Shown: positions 9,108-20,463, counted from the stretch's first letter. The stretch: 27,164 nucleotides of DNA from Gnetum montanum (GCA_015680685.1 MNCI01033474.1:2733888-2761051), one strand, 5' to 3'. The notes: a model not told the origin generated them from the letters alone. A program made the numbers and translations.

Positions 9108-9661
9108 CTACAATCAAGCAAAGATCAAGTATTTCTAAGGTGCTACTATTTATCATTAATGGATGTATACCATACTCATGACCTTATTTTCATTAATTTC
9201 CTTAGTTTATATGATTGTAGAGCTAGAAAAAGTTTTAGGAAAAATTCCCAAGAAGTGTTTATCTTCTTTTACGATCCTTCACAATTAGTTTCTCTTTCCT
9301 AATGTGTGACTTATTATCATAGGTATGGTCCCTTGGGTGAAAAGATTAATGTTTTTGGCCTTACCATGATTGATTCTTTAGTATAACACTTATGGTTTTT
9401 AATTTTCTTACCCTTATAATATCCTTTGTGTGATAGAAAATTTTAGAAAAGTGGCACAAGTGTCTCATGCAAGCACCCCTCCCCCCCCTGACTAACTTGA
9501 ACACTCCAGGGTGAAATAAGTTCAAATGGTATGAGAATTAGAGTGGTAGAAAGCCAAATATTGGAAGTGGTAGTTGGTTATGCAGAGCTCTGAGTCATGA
9601 GACAAAATTTAAAAAACTCCCCTAGCTACAAATGATGAGAATGAAGTTTGGGCATTACAAG
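9108..9661 (-). other. Probable untranslated leader of ORF2
   Basis: About 550 bp between the TATA-like sequence and the ORF2 ATG. No coding continuity found. Contains a C-rich run (G-rich on the sense strand) at about 9476-9488. It could be the 5' untranslated region of a separate ORF2 transcript; this is inferred only from the order of parts. Confidence 0.35.
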
Positions 9662-9790
9662 GGTTATATATATATGTTTTATGTAACCCGATATCGGGTA
9701 TCCAACGTCACGTCCCATCCAATATTGGGTACTTGATATTGGGGCCCATGAATAAGCATATCATGGGGGTATTGTGCATAAGAAATGAAG
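9662..9790 (-). promoter_or_regulatory. Internal LTR-like promoter module upstream of ORF2
   Basis: On the minus strand this reads GGGCCCCAATATCAAGTACC, AATATTGGATGGGACGTGACG, then TTGGATACCCGATATCGGGT and a TATATATATA run (about 9665-9675). The LTRs of element 3 have the same arrangement: AGCCCCGATATCAAATAC or AGCCCCAATATTGGATACC, TGTTGGATAT, GATATC, then TATAAATA. It contains an ACGTGACGT sequence, a possible bZIP-type (ACGT core) site. It lies about 550 bp upstream of the ORF2 start in the correct orientation. It is either a duplicated U3 promoter or the remnant of another, nested LTR. Confidence 0.5.
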
Positions 9791-9799
9791 CTCTAGGAT

Positions 9800-11048
9800 T
9801 GGTTGAAATGTTTTAGGTTAGGTCCATAGTTCTGGGGTAAGTAGAAAATTGTATGAAGGCACCGAAAGTATGCGTAGCAAGAAAATATTTGGAAGAACTA
9901 AGAAAAAGGGCATTGAAATTGAGGTTGTGGATGGATCAAGTTACATAAGAAGGGAAACTATGAAATTTAATAATTATGCACTTGGAAGGTTAAGAATGAT
10001 GTGGTTGTGTCAAACAAGCATAAGTTACACAAGTGGGTCCTCCCTAAATAAGATGAGCTTGTGTAACCACACCTAAAAATGTTCATAGGAACTAAATGGG
10101 TTGAATGCAATGCATACTTATGTATCAAACACAAATGTTAAAACCACCAATTTGTGATAATAACTCTATGTTACATAAAACCACAAGTTAGGATCGAAAA
10201 AATAGTGAGATAAGATGGATTGTAGAAAGGATTGTAGAAATTGGAACATGAGGCATCTTACCATGGGCACAATGAATCCTTATGTGTTATTAATGGTTAA
10301 ATAATCATGAGTCCTTATTTCCAAGATTCAAACCAATTCCAAATCACATTTTAATGACATCACATTGTTTCATCACTTTAACTAACGACCATAAGATTTT
10401 CATAGTTGCAAGGAGTAACATCACTTGGTGTTTTGCCCAAGGGAGGAGCTTATTTATGGCACACATTTTTTTTGAAGTTCTAAGAAGTTACCAACCTTTA
10501 GGCATGGGTACATGTCTTTCCAGTGGGACACATAGAATTTATTCATTGCCTTTTTATGGTACTCTTACTCCCATTTTTCATTAGATCTACAAGGATATAA
10601 TTACAACCTTAGCAACATGATAGAACATATAGAAATGGCCAAAAAGAATCCACAAATTTCCTTGATGTCATACCCTTTACATTCTAACTTGGTTTTACAC
10701 TCTTCTACCTAGACATAATGATTATGGATTTATTTTTAGGTTGGATGATGACAAAGAATATCATTATGACCAAGGCAAGAACCTTTTATTAATGAAATGA
10801 ATGGATGAATGACATGGTCTCACTATCTAAATAATCGGTCCCTTATGACTTGACAACATAAAGAAAAACTCACCTTAGTGAACAACATGATCATTTTATT
10901 CACAAGCAAGATTACTAATAAAGAGGATGAAAACAACAAATAGAAAAACTTGAAATGAATAGGAAAAATTGTATCAAGAAATGAGAAAATGACAAAAAAT
11001 TGTAAAACAAAAAGATAGAAAACACATATGAATCCTAAAGATTAGAAT
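9800..11048. other. Non-coding middle of element 3
   Basis: AT-rich DNA with no readable domain on either strand. The right part (about 10700-11040) is T-rich on the minus strand, with CTTTTTGTTTTACAATTTTT, resembling the T-rich stretch after the polypurine tract of element 2. It is thus likely the untranslated region after gag. The short plus-strand frames here (9849-10076, 10354-10584) look accidental. Confidence 0.5.
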
Positions 11049-11071
11049 GGGGGATGACCCCCATGGCTAAA
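11049..11071 (-). other. Second polypurine-tract-like motif inside element 3
   Basis: On the minus strand TTAGCCATGGGGGTCATCCCCC resembles TTTAGTCATGGGGG of the true tract (6201-6217) and of element 2 (3904-3917). It lies just after the end of gag and just before T-rich DNA, the same order as in element 2. GGGGG-atga-CCCCC can also form a hairpin. Confidence 0.5.
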
Positions 11072-11139
11072 CATTTGGCTATTACAAGGATTAATAAGTA
11101 GATAGATAGGATCCATGCATGTATAAAAAATTGGTAATT

Positions 11140-13453
11140 ATTCCTTCCCTAGCCACTGGGTGTTTGTTGGTGTTGCAGTGGCTGGGTAGACAAATTATTG
11201 ATCACACACTTGATTGTCAAATGTATGGTGGGTTATGGTATGATATGTAGTAACATTACAAATGTCTGGCCCATGATTGCACCTTTAATTATGATATGGT
11301 ATGCATGGATTTGTTGGTCTCCCCATGCTTGTAGATTCATTGCTTGGGTTTGAAATTAGAGTAATGATGGACGATGGCCCTTGTGTAGGATCAAAAGATA
11401 GTGGTGGTAAAAAGGGAGGCATTGCACTAGATTGGCATTGTACTGGTTTGGATGATGTGGTAGATTCATGAGTTTTTCTTCAACTTACAACCTTTCCTAA
11501 AGAAGGAATATTTCCAATGTGGGAGTTGAGATTTACTAGGATCAACATGTGTATGTACATTTGTAGCACAAGTGGCATTTGTTTGTGGGTAGTGTGGTGA
11601 AAAACCTTCATGTGTCCTTGATGGTGGCATGTGATGAGGTGTAGTATGAGAATATTGAGGATAGGATGGATGGTAAGAGGCACAAGGTAGTGATCCCTCC
11701 AAGGATGTCATGGATTGATGGTACTTAGGACAGTGGTAGTAGCCATTTGAAGTAGAGGACGTAGAACTAGTTGGAGAAAAAGGAAGTTGAACATAATATT
11801 AATCCAGTTTTGGCAAAGAGGAAGGATATGGCTAATTTGATTATATCCTCCCTCATGGCTATGGTTGATGATAGTTTTGAGGTTGGCAATAAGTCCCCCT
11901 AGGATGGTACAGTTGGTTATGGGACTATCTATAATTACCTTGTGGAAGAGGAAATCTCCTATGCATTTGCTTCTGTAGAAACTGTAGATCTAATGCACCT
12001 ATCCAATACTCATGTAGATGCAAAAATATTGGGCAATCATCCTTCTGATGGTCATATATGCAAATGTCACATCCATTATCTTCATTTTTGGTTGATTTTA
12101 TAGCCTTACTTTCATCAGCCATTTTTCTTATTTGCCAAAAAGTATTCCTAGTTGTTTCTTAGTTTTGTATCCTTTGTTTATTGTGATTTCCTAGCTTGTT
12201 TTGCATGATCCTCTTGTTGACCATCTCAACATGAGTTGTAACATTTTCATAGATCCATTTCAACATCCTATTAAACTTTGCTTCAAGTTCATCAATATAA
12301 TTTTGTATCGGTAAGGTTTATTGTAGAATCACCTTATTGAGAGTGGTTTCTTTCTCCTTACCATAGATATGGACCTCCTTCTATTAAAGAGTTGGGTCCC
12401 ACTAATATTTCTCAATGCTCTCCCATTTGCATATCTCTCCTTCTTCTTTTTCCACATGCTCAATTAGCTCTCAGATCTAATGGGCTTGTAGCTCATATAA
12501 TTGACGTAGGGCATACATCCCAAGAGTCTCCCTTGTTTCATTACAAAGTCCATATATGATGTGGAAAAGTTGCTTTTCCTCAGATAAACCATGGCCTAGG
12601 CATCTATTCAATAGGGAATAATATCTATCTAAGGCCATGTCCAAGGGTTCATGTTGTTCTTACTTCCATCCTTGGATCTAGCTCCTCAAGTTGGACACCC
12701 TCGCATAGGTTTGGTATTTCTCGTTAAAGAGTTCCAACATTGTGAATCATCATCGAATTGAATTTGGTTTTAATGATCTATACCACACATCTACTCTATC
12801 AATTAGTATCCTAGGAAAGATCTTAAGCTTTTTCCACCCACTTTCAATGTTGTACCAGACATAGGCATCATGGAAGGCTTGTAAATAATGTTGTGGATCT
12901 AAATCGTAGCCTCCTACAAATTTAGGAATATTATTCATATCAATATTAGGCAGATGAATCTCTTTGTGATGCCTGCAAGATATCTTAACTGCCTCTATGA
13001 TCTACATTAAGCTCTTAGTGGGAAAAAAAGGTTTGTCATCATCAGACAGGTTGTGATGAAAATTTATATTTGATTGATTATGACAATGTTGTCTATGTTC
13101 ATGTTGATGATTGTGAGTGTTCTTACAAATTTAATTTTTGTTTTTATTCTAACCCTTTAGTGGAGCCTTATCTTCATACCTACGTTCATCTTTGTTAAAA
13201 CTAGACATTGAAAGGAAAGAGGAAGATGAGGAATTAAAAGGATTAACATGGCTTCTATTATGTTCCCCAAGGTCCTTTGATTGATTGTTTGATGATTTTG
13301 AGGAGGTATTAATCCTTGAGACCTTCCTGGTCTAGGACTTACTTCATCTCCTCTAAGATTATCTACCTTAGATGAATGTAGTCTTTGAGTGTTGTTAGGG
13401 TAGTCATGAACATAAGAAACCCTTGCATAGGTCACTTCAACTTTCCTCACCAT
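11140..13453 (-). pseudogene. Gag of element 3 with zinc knuckle, heavily decayed
   Basis: Decayed homologue of the element 1 Gag, the nucleocapsid/capsid protein. In order: a Ser/Asn/His-rich disordered part (about 13250-13020), the Gag domain NNIPKFVGGYDLDPQHYLQAF (12938 down) with IDRVDVWYRSL, helical NYIDELEAKFNRML and EMVNKRIMQNKLGN (about 12300-12190), a zinc knuckle CDICIYDHQKDDC (C-X2-C-X3-H-X4-C, about 12050), then a long Pro/Tyr/Gln/His-rich tail (NYHQP, SYHPSYPQYSHTTPHH, SSTSSTSNGYYHCP) that after a shift near 11466 continues as PPFLPPLSFDPTQGPSS to about 11140. Most in-frame stops are TAG or TAA where Gln fits. Compared with element 1, the N-terminal part is shorter and not alignable. 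The region between 12150 and 12740 is broken by frameshifts. No protease follows. Confidence 0.8.
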
Positions 13454-13630
13454 ATATTTTATTAGTTATTCAATGAATGTTTTCAATATATAGTGCATTA
13501 TGGCTTCCTTGTGAAAGAGACATTGTTGTTGGCTTATGGTGTGTGTGGTTTAATATTTTCTAAAAGGAATATTATTTAATATCTTTACAATTGTTGTGTA
13601 TGATGTAACTAATCTAGATAACTAGCACCA

Positions 13631-13649
13631 TCCCTAATAATGGTGCCAA
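13631..13649 (-). promoter_or_regulatory. Decayed primer-binding site of element 3
   Basis: On the minus strand TTGGCACCATTATTAGGGA directly follows the 5' LTR. Compared with the element 1 site (TTGGCGCCGTTGCCGGGGA), all but one of the differences are G-to-A or C-to-T changes, showing how far the element has decayed. The same tRNA-Asp-type primer is implied. Confidence 0.7.
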
Positions 13650-14517
13650 TTACAAGCAATGAGGTAACCCTATGCCCAACCATATGAATCACAAGTGTTC
13701 ACACATGATCTAGTCAAATTCTATGGATGGGACTAGTTGTGGCATCTAGATCATTATGCTTTAATCGCAATTCACTATCTTCCCACTTTGACTAGTGGTA
13801 GCTTTGTCATGTATGGTTTAGTCCAAAGTGAGGCATATGATGTCCAATTCTATGTTGTTCCTAATGACAATAAAGAGGTAAATCAACTAAGCTAATGAAC
13901 CATGGAAAATAAGATCTAAACTAGTCTATGTAGGATGAGTATCCATCCCCAATTATCCATACATGCCTTGGACTTCATGTAACTACTGCTTGGATTGCTA
14001 ACCGTACATCATTGGGTGTGCCAAATGATACACTATTGGATTACCAAGTACTTACACTTAAGTGCTTGTGATTAAGTCGTACTCATTCTACTTAATGAAA
14101 AGAATAGTAAATAGCAATAAATGAAAAAATTAACTAAATAAAATAGTAAATAATTAAAGCAATAATAAATCTAAGTAAATGTGGCAATGATAGAAGTAAT
14201 CTTGATCTTTATTTCCAATCATGTAACGTGTCCAAGTATGTTACACTCGAACAAAGGTGTCATACGATTACAAACATCACACTGCAGGCATGCACTATGG
14301 ACAATAGAACTTGAATTCAGAAATTTAAGAAAGACTATCAAAAACTAACAAAAACTATGTCCCAAATATGCACCCAAGTGTTGTATTTATAGGCTAGCAT
14401 AGAGGATATGATATCATATATCCAACATTATTTCTTGGGACCCGATATCATGTGTCTAATATCGGAGCCTCAATATTAGGTATCCAATATTGGGGCTAAC
14501 ACAATGATGACTCATCA
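13650..14517 (-). repeat. 5' LTR of element 3
   Basis: 868 bp, homologous along its length with 5309-6198. The outer end is intact (minus strand TGATGAGTCATCATTGTG); the inner end has mutated from GCTCATCA to GCTTGTAA. It has a TATAAATA box at 14384-14391 and a U3 containing GATATC, AATATT and GATATG sites. It is followed on the plus strand by the CATAG duplication. Confidence 0.9.
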
Positions 14518-14522
14518 CATAG
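14518..14522. repeat. Target-site duplication CATAG, right copy (element 3)
   Basis: Identical to 5304-5308 and directly abutting the right LTR end ACTCATCA. Confidence 0.9.
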
Positions 14523-15220
14523 CTAAAAATAAAATATCATAGTCTCTATTTCAAACATAACTATCATCAAGGGTGTCAAATTTTGATTTCTTAGGTACTA
14601 AAGAAAATAGGAAAATAGCGTTAAAAATAACACTACTATGGCTAGAAATCATTAACAACTAGAATCTAATTTATGGACAAAACGAGAATAGATTTTATAG
14701 GTGACTGTTTATTATTATTATTATTTAATTGAATCACAAATAGAAAATAGTGGATAGCAACCATAAAAATAGTAACAGGCTCTAACCCAAGAATAGTCTT
14801 CATTAAAGCACTAAAACTCTAATTGTAAGTAATAAAAATATGTTAACTATATGAACTCAATTAATAAATGAAAAGGAGAGAGATATAAAAACTAAAATAT
14901 ATCAAGTTTGACCACCATGATGGATTAACATGGTGCCAAGGTTTTTAAATCCTTATTATTAAATTTTTTTAGTCTCTCATGTTCTCACATTGAGCAAAAT
15001 AAAGGCTTGAGCAAAGGATCATTTAGCAATGAATTGGAACATGAAAAATCTCTTCAAAACCCCTTAAAATTGATCCAAAAATGCTCCACAAAATAAAACA
15101 TGTGCACTTAACAAAAAACACAAAAAATCGTTAATATGTATAGCTTATTTTTATTTTTAAATGTGTTCAATGGACTCTTTGGCCATCCAATTATGATACA
15201 TGCAGGGTCTCCAACCCTAC
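14523..15220. other. Unassigned AT-rich DNA
   Basis: No coding continuity found. It contains a short ATT microsatellite (about 14711-14726). ATGGTGCCAAGG at about 14930 is vaguely like a decayed primer-binding site (minus strand TTGGCACCAT) but no LTR start follows it. Confidence 0.4.
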
Positions 15221-15228
15221 AACATCTT

Positions 15229-15353
15229 GTAGCCCACACAAGATGAGCACCATCATTGGATAAAATGGTGGGAGATAACATCATCAACCATCTCTAATAA
15301 CTAAGCCCTTGTAGTCCCCACAAGACATCATCAACCTTGGATAGAATGATGGA
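15229..15353. repeat. Short imperfect tandem duplication, period about 82 bp
   Basis: GTAGCCCACACAAGATGAGC... at 15229 and GTAGTCCCCACAAGACATCA... at 15311 both lead into TTGGATA(A/G)AATG(G/A)TGG. Two units only; function unknown. Confidence 0.6.
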
Positions 15354-15399
15354 GGAGCATTTCCTTTTAAAAAAAAATCATAAAAACATGAAATACCAA

Positions 15400-16100
15400 G
15401 TGCACATGACATAATGAAAATGCTAACTCATAAGCCCAAAACATTCATGTCAAAAAGAAATAAAATAAAATCCAATACATATAAGAGACTCCATACATGA
15501 CTCACAACTCACAAGAATTTCCATATGCCCTCATGAAATAATCCTTAATTATCCAAGCCAATACAACTTCAAACACCTACTAAAAATTTTTCTACAAGAA
15601 GGATTTAGAATACACATCTCTAAGTATAATTTGATCAATTTTGGAAGGGTGAAGACATTTTAAGCTTGGGTTATTATCCAACTAGGAGCCTCAAGAAATA
15701 ATCTTTAAACTACAAGTCCTAGATGCTACCAAAAATCCTCTTATAAAAATTAGAGAAAATAGTCATTAAAGCCTCCAATAAGAACAACAAAACCAACCTC
15801 CCAAGAGCTCACAAGACCATACAAGACATCCCAAGAGATGGCTAAGAATAAACAAGGAACTACCACTTTTCTTCTCCTCTTCTCAACTCCTCATCCATCA
15901 AGCTAGCATAGTCTTCCATTTCTTGGAAAAAGGTGAAAATGAAAGAAAAACCTCCTCTATTTATAGGATGGATGAGATCCAAAGGCGTAGAAAAAGATTT
16001 ATGCACAAGAGTTCACACAATGGATGAACACTAGATAACCCATTTTTGAAGAATTCATTTTTTATCCATGGCATCATTAGTACTTGACTTGGAAAAGTAA
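15400..16100 (-). repeat. Probable decayed LTR promoter region (boundaries unknown)
   Basis: On the minus strand CCATCCTATAAATAGAGGAGG places a strong TATA box at 15958-15965. The downstream sequence (CTTTCATTTTCACC, then CTTGATGGATGAGGAGTTGA) looks like the transcribed part of a plant LTR. I cannot locate TG...CA ends or a second copy in the window, so this could also be another Pol II promoter. Confidence 0.35.
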
Positions 16101-17156
16101 GCTCTCATGAGGGAGTGGACATGTGAAAGTGACAACACTCAAGAGAGTTACATGGTCCTTATTAAATGAGTCCATTTTTCCTTTTCCAACCATTAAGATA
16201 ATGTGGATAATTAGCATATAAATAAAATAGACATTACCATAAGCATGTCATAGAGCATACATCACCATCCTATATTGAATTTTCTTATGATCCAACTTTT
16301 TTTGTCTTATTTTAAGTTACTTTTTACTTTATAAGCTATGAGGGTTTCTCATTTATTTTTTGTTTTTTATCTATTTTCTTTTCTTTCTACAATTTATATA
16401 GTAAAAATCATTAATACTAAACTTTTTGTACATCATTTTTACACATATCAAGTCTTAACATTGTAAACATGGCTACCCTATTAGAAATTAATATTGTAAT
16501 TAAAATAAGAAAAATATAGTCTCATAAGATACTTTTTTTAATCGCTGAATATTGAAATCTTAAAATCTAGTACTTGAATTGAAAAACTAATTATAGATCT
16601 ATACTCTAGGTGTAAAAGTAAGTTAGTCCACTAATTTTCAACACAATGTGATAACTTTAAATTTTGACATATTTTAATTATTTATTTATTTAATAATTAA
16701 AAAATTCTAACTAAACATTAAAATAAACCATGGATTCACATTACATTAATTTCTTGATATTATTCTAAAATATTGCTAGACTTTTACATGCTCAATAATT
16801 AATAAAATATATCTATTTTTAAACTGAAAATAATAAATAATGCACTCCATATTACTCATAATAAACAAAGTCTCCATATTACTTAAAAGTATTCGCCACA
16901 TCTACAAATATATATGCACTTTAAAAAAAGTTAAAATCTAAGTATTTAATAGAGTACTATGGTTACATGTACAAATTTGGGGCACTACATTGGTGCAAGC
17001 CTAACTTGGTTAAGGATTTTATTTATGANCTAACATTAGATCCTAATGATTTTTAATGCATCTTAATTTTATGTAATTTTCATGTTAATGAATTTTGGTA
17101 TATTATTCTACTATATTTTCTAGTAGCCTGTTAATGTAATTTTTAGCTTGGGTAAT
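16101..17156. other. Unassigned, very AT-rich DNA
   Basis: No gene or structured repeat recognised. Base 17029 is N, possibly a weak base call or an assembly join. Confidence 0.4.
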
Positions 17157-17369
17157 AGTTCTTTAAACCATTTTTACAGCACTTTTTATCTTTTTACTTA
17201 GTGTTTTTCTACCCCAATGTGCCTATTTTTATGAATTCCTACTATGTTTAATATATTTTTCTTGGCATCCAACATTTTTCTTAAGTAGCATTTTATGTTT
17301 TTCTATATATTTCTTCTATTCTTTAAGTAATGGCTTTCTAGCATAAGCCTAGTTAGTGGGGTGTTACTA
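17157..17369 (-). repeat. Partial 3' LTR of element D
   Basis: The right end resembles the right end of the large LTR at 18118-20463. Shared landmarks: CCAATGTGCCTATTTTTATGAA vs CCGATGCACTTGTTTATGAA, TTCTTGGCATCCA vs TTCTTAGCATCCA, and TAAGCCTAGTTAG followed by GTGTTACTA vs GATGCTACA. Further left the similarity fades, so only part of this LTR is recognisable. Confidence 0.55.
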
Positions 17370-17379
17370 TAGTAGTTTC

Positions 17380-18090
17380 TAGAATTTTTTATCTTCTTGT
17401 CTTAAATATTTGAACCTTTGGATTTCTTCTTGTCTATGTTAGTACTCATCAATCTTTTGTTTTATCAAATATTGCATAAGTGACCAATCTTTAATGGGCA
17501 AGTAATGGTTAATCAAATAAATATGTCTTTCTATTTTTAACCAAACTTGTGTCATACCCTCTAATTTGGTTTCAAAATATGACACTCTTCATTTCTCATG
17601 AACATCTTGAATTTCAAAATACTTGATAATCATGTTGAGCTAATAAGTAAAGGAATTACTACCTTCCATCCCATTAAATATTTTGACCTTAACATGTGAC
17701 ATCCATATAGATGTCTAAAGTCCTTGGCAAGAGTGATCTCTATTTCTTTCTCAATTTGTCCTTGTTTCCTTGAAACAAGCCTAATATTCCTTCCATGAAA
17801 TTCTTGATCTTTGTGCCTAATGCATAGCTCTTGAAGAATGATGAACCTCCTCTTTCTTAGCCTTGTCCTCTTCTTTAAAGCATTTAAAATTAATGGGAAT
17901 ATCATCTTCCAAGTTAGGCATGGAATGATGACCATTGAAGGAAGAAATCCTAGACTTCACATCTTGCTAAGATCTTTTTGAAGATGATGGCTTTTTTTCC
18001 TCATCTTCTTCCAACTTCTTAAGTTTCTCAAAAATCATTTAGAAAACCGTCATTCATCTCTTCCATGTCCTTGACAAGAGATTGAATTAT
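17380..18090 (-). pseudogene. Gag of element D (Ty3/gypsy, chromovirus-like), decayed
   Basis: Decayed capsid gene starting near an ATG at 18064-18066 (MEEMND), shortly after the primer-binding site. After one frameshift the frame reads FEKLKKLEEDEEKKPSSSKR, SRISSFNGHHSMPNLEDDIP, KVKIFNGMEGSNSFTY, LNMIIKYFEIQDVHEK, RVSYFETKLEGMTQVWLKIE, then MQYLIKQKIDEY and HRQEEIQRFKYL. The order K-x-x-x-F-x-G, YFE-x-Q-x-V, RV-x-x-x-x-x-x-LEG-x-x-x-x-W is the usual signature of gypsy Gag. Internal stops are mostly TAG or TAA at Gln-like positions. The open minus-strand frame at 17630-17935 is a shadow in another frame. Everything after Gag (protease to integrase) is missing: the 3' LTR follows almost at once. 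Confidence 0.75.
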
Positions 18091-18095
18091 CTTCT

Positions 18096-18117
18096 TCTTA
18101 GATGCTATAATAGAATT
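18096..18117 (-). promoter_or_regulatory. Probable decayed primer-binding site of element D (tRNA-Met type)
   Basis: On the minus strand, directly after the LTR end GGGTGTTACA, the sequence reads AATTCTATTATAGC. The plant initiator tRNA-Met site is TGGTATCAGAGC; 8 of 12 bases agree. Position is exactly as expected, but the match is imperfect. Confidence 0.45.
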
Positions 18118-20463
18118 TGTAACACCCCTTCCTAGGATACCTCTTACCCCTTGGTATGTTTACAATTTGAACCGTTGATGTTTTGTTTGCTAATCTATAT
18201 GTATACTTGTTATCCCTTTCTTATATTAACTATACTTTGTGAGCTATGTCTTTTTATTAATATTTTTACTTTTTAAATATTATAAGGTTTATTTCTTTTT
18301 TATTTTATTAATTCTAATAATTTTGCCATATGGTAGTATTTTTTAAATTTTATATTTTGGTACTTTTTAATATTTTTGGTATTTTAAATTATCTTTTAAT
18401 TTAGTACATGTATAATAATCTCTTATGTTGGAGTTTTGAGTTAGCAAGTATTAAGTATTGGATGGGTCATTAGCATATGGGGTGCTAATTTGATTTAGTA
18501 CACATGTTTGGATAATTTTTATTTTTAATAAAATTATATTTTTTATATTTTATTTTTGATTTTTGATTTGCTTCTAGCTTATGCTTTTAGAAGGTCTTAG
18601 GTCAACCTTTCGTTAGTTATACTTATTAGTTGGGTTTACCCGTAACTATCACCTTATATTTAGATATAACCATTAACTGTGCTCATAGGAAATGTCCAAT
18701 GGCTAGTGCTAAGTACATATAGATGTTAAGAAAAGATTTAAAAATATTTTTAGAAATTATAATTTCTTTTTTATTTAGTTTTGATCATAAGTGACCACCA
18801 TGCTAAATGCTACTATACCATTGTAAGTTTATAAACTAGATAACTTTTCCTTGAGAGCAATCTTTTACCTTGTCTTGCCAACATATGGGAGACTAAGCTA
18901 GAAATGAAGCTTTTTCTAGATTAGATAGAAGGTAGCTATATCTAAATCTACAAGCAACTAGATATAAATTGTCAACCAAGACCTACAATAACCCGTATTT
19001 TGAAATCTAACTTCAAATCTTATTTTTATTCCATTGTTCATATGTTGTTTTACCTAGGATTTGAAGCCTAGTAGGGAAATCAAAGCCTCATAGTAACTCT
19101 TTGCTATAGAGTTATTAATTCTCATAAGGGTAATTTTGTTTTTATCTCCTTCAAGTTTTGGTTTTGTGTTTAGTGAAAATTTCGCTTGACCAATTCTATT
19201 TGTTCAACAATAGTTTGCTGATTTTCCTAAACTCTTAGATCTAAATATTTAAAAATTATTTTCTACAATTTGGCTAATCTTTGAGATCTTTTTTTATGCA
19301 TAGGATGTTAGTTAATGTTTTGACAAAGTTTGACCACATCTTAACTAATTTTGGTCATGTTTTTCTTTTGTTCTTAATTTTGTTAATAATTCAAATATAG
19401 AACTAGGGTTTTGGACTATTTTTCATGTTTTGATACCTAAGATGACTCTAGATGATGTCGGACAAAAAGGCAAAGTTAGTTTGCATACTAGCATAGAGAA
19501 CGAGGCATCTTTTTAGTTTATCAAGATATGGTATGGTTTGTTGGATGGATTAATAGATGGTGGTAGATTGTCATTTATTGATTGCTTATCTATCTACATT
19601 TCTATTTATTCAATGCATTTGCTTGGTTTGTATTTTTTTCTACTAACTTTTGGTTGAAACTAATCCATGTGCATGAGAGTCTAGCTAGCTACTACCCCCA
19701 CCCAAATCTATAACAGAGTATATGTTGATTTTTTTATCCTACTCAACCTTAGGTCTAATTTCATGGTTTTGTGTGATTTTTACGTGATGATATTAGTTTA
19801 TAAAAAGAGGATTTAAAGGATGTTGCTGATGATTAATTCATGTTTTAAGATGTTTAATTAAGATTATGATTTTGATTTAAGTTGATTTATATGCTATAAT
19901 GTCTATTTAGAATTATGGATTTGATATTGGTTGTAAAAGTTGTATTATGTTTTGCCTATTTTTATTATAGACCAATCCTATTTTGGATGTTGGTTATGTC
20001 ACATTTCATTATGCATTTTCTAGTTTCATCTATATGTGCAATGTTAGTGCCCAATTCCTATTGGATGTAACTATATTTGGATTTCCATATCTATCTCATG
20101 TTATTTCATTAGATCATAATTTACATTCTAATGTTGCAATTGGTTTTATTTTCATTTTGTTTTTACTTATTTTCATGCCACTATGATTATTAGTTTTCAA
20201 CTTGGAAAATTAAGTTATGTCTTATTTTAATAGTGTATAGGTTAGGTTTGACATGCATGAGACTATTGTCTTTGTTTATCACTTTTTTAATTTTTTTGCA
20301 TATTTTTTCTTACTCCGATGCACTTGTTTATGAATGCTTACTACTTTGCTTGTTAGTTTTCTTAGCATCCATTTGATTTTAAGAAGCAATGTTTTTTTTG
20401 CATATTTATATGTTTTATTTAAATAATGCCTTACTAACTAAGCCTAGTTAGCGTGATGCTACA
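18118..20463 (-). repeat. 5' LTR of element D, about 2.35 kb
   Basis: On the plus strand it starts TGTAACACCCC and ends GATGCTACA, giving inverted ends of the TGTARCAC type common in Tekay/Del-like chromoviruses. A decayed gag begins immediately beyond its inner end on the minus strand. Its outer end is repeated at 17157-17369. The inside is AT-rich and holds no coding frame; the open frame at 19983-20186 looks accidental. Confidence 0.65.

Larger units (their letters stand above)
5309..14517 (-). mobile_element. Element 3: full-length, decayed LTR retrotransposon (9.2 kb) without visible RT/integrase
   Basis: Boundaries come from two direct LTRs (5309-6198 and 13650-14517), a perfect 5-bp duplication CATAG, a decayed primer-binding site next to the right LTR, and a polypurine tract next to the left LTR. 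These fix minus-strand orientation. Order on the minus strand is 5' LTR, gag (13453-11140), a G-run tract and T-rich DNA (11070-9800), an LTR-like promoter module (9790-9662), ORF2 (9107-6363), polypurine tract, 3' LTR. Reading the decayed frames by eye I found no reverse transcriptase, RNase H or integrase motif. It resembles gag-only non-autonomous classes (TR-GAG or large retrotransposon derivatives), with an extra gene. Frame disruption is severe and mostly explained by C-to-T changes. Confidence 0.85.

Noticed and set aside
8908-9181. Plus-strand frames opposite the N-terminal part of ORF2
   Set aside because: Overlapping frames without motifs; the minus strand shows continuous protein-like sequence with Gln-type stops, so these are antisense shadows.
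17630-17935. Minus-strand open frame of 101 codons
   Set aside because: Out of frame with the clear Gag motifs (YFE-x-Q, LEG, W) that lie in another frame of the same strand.
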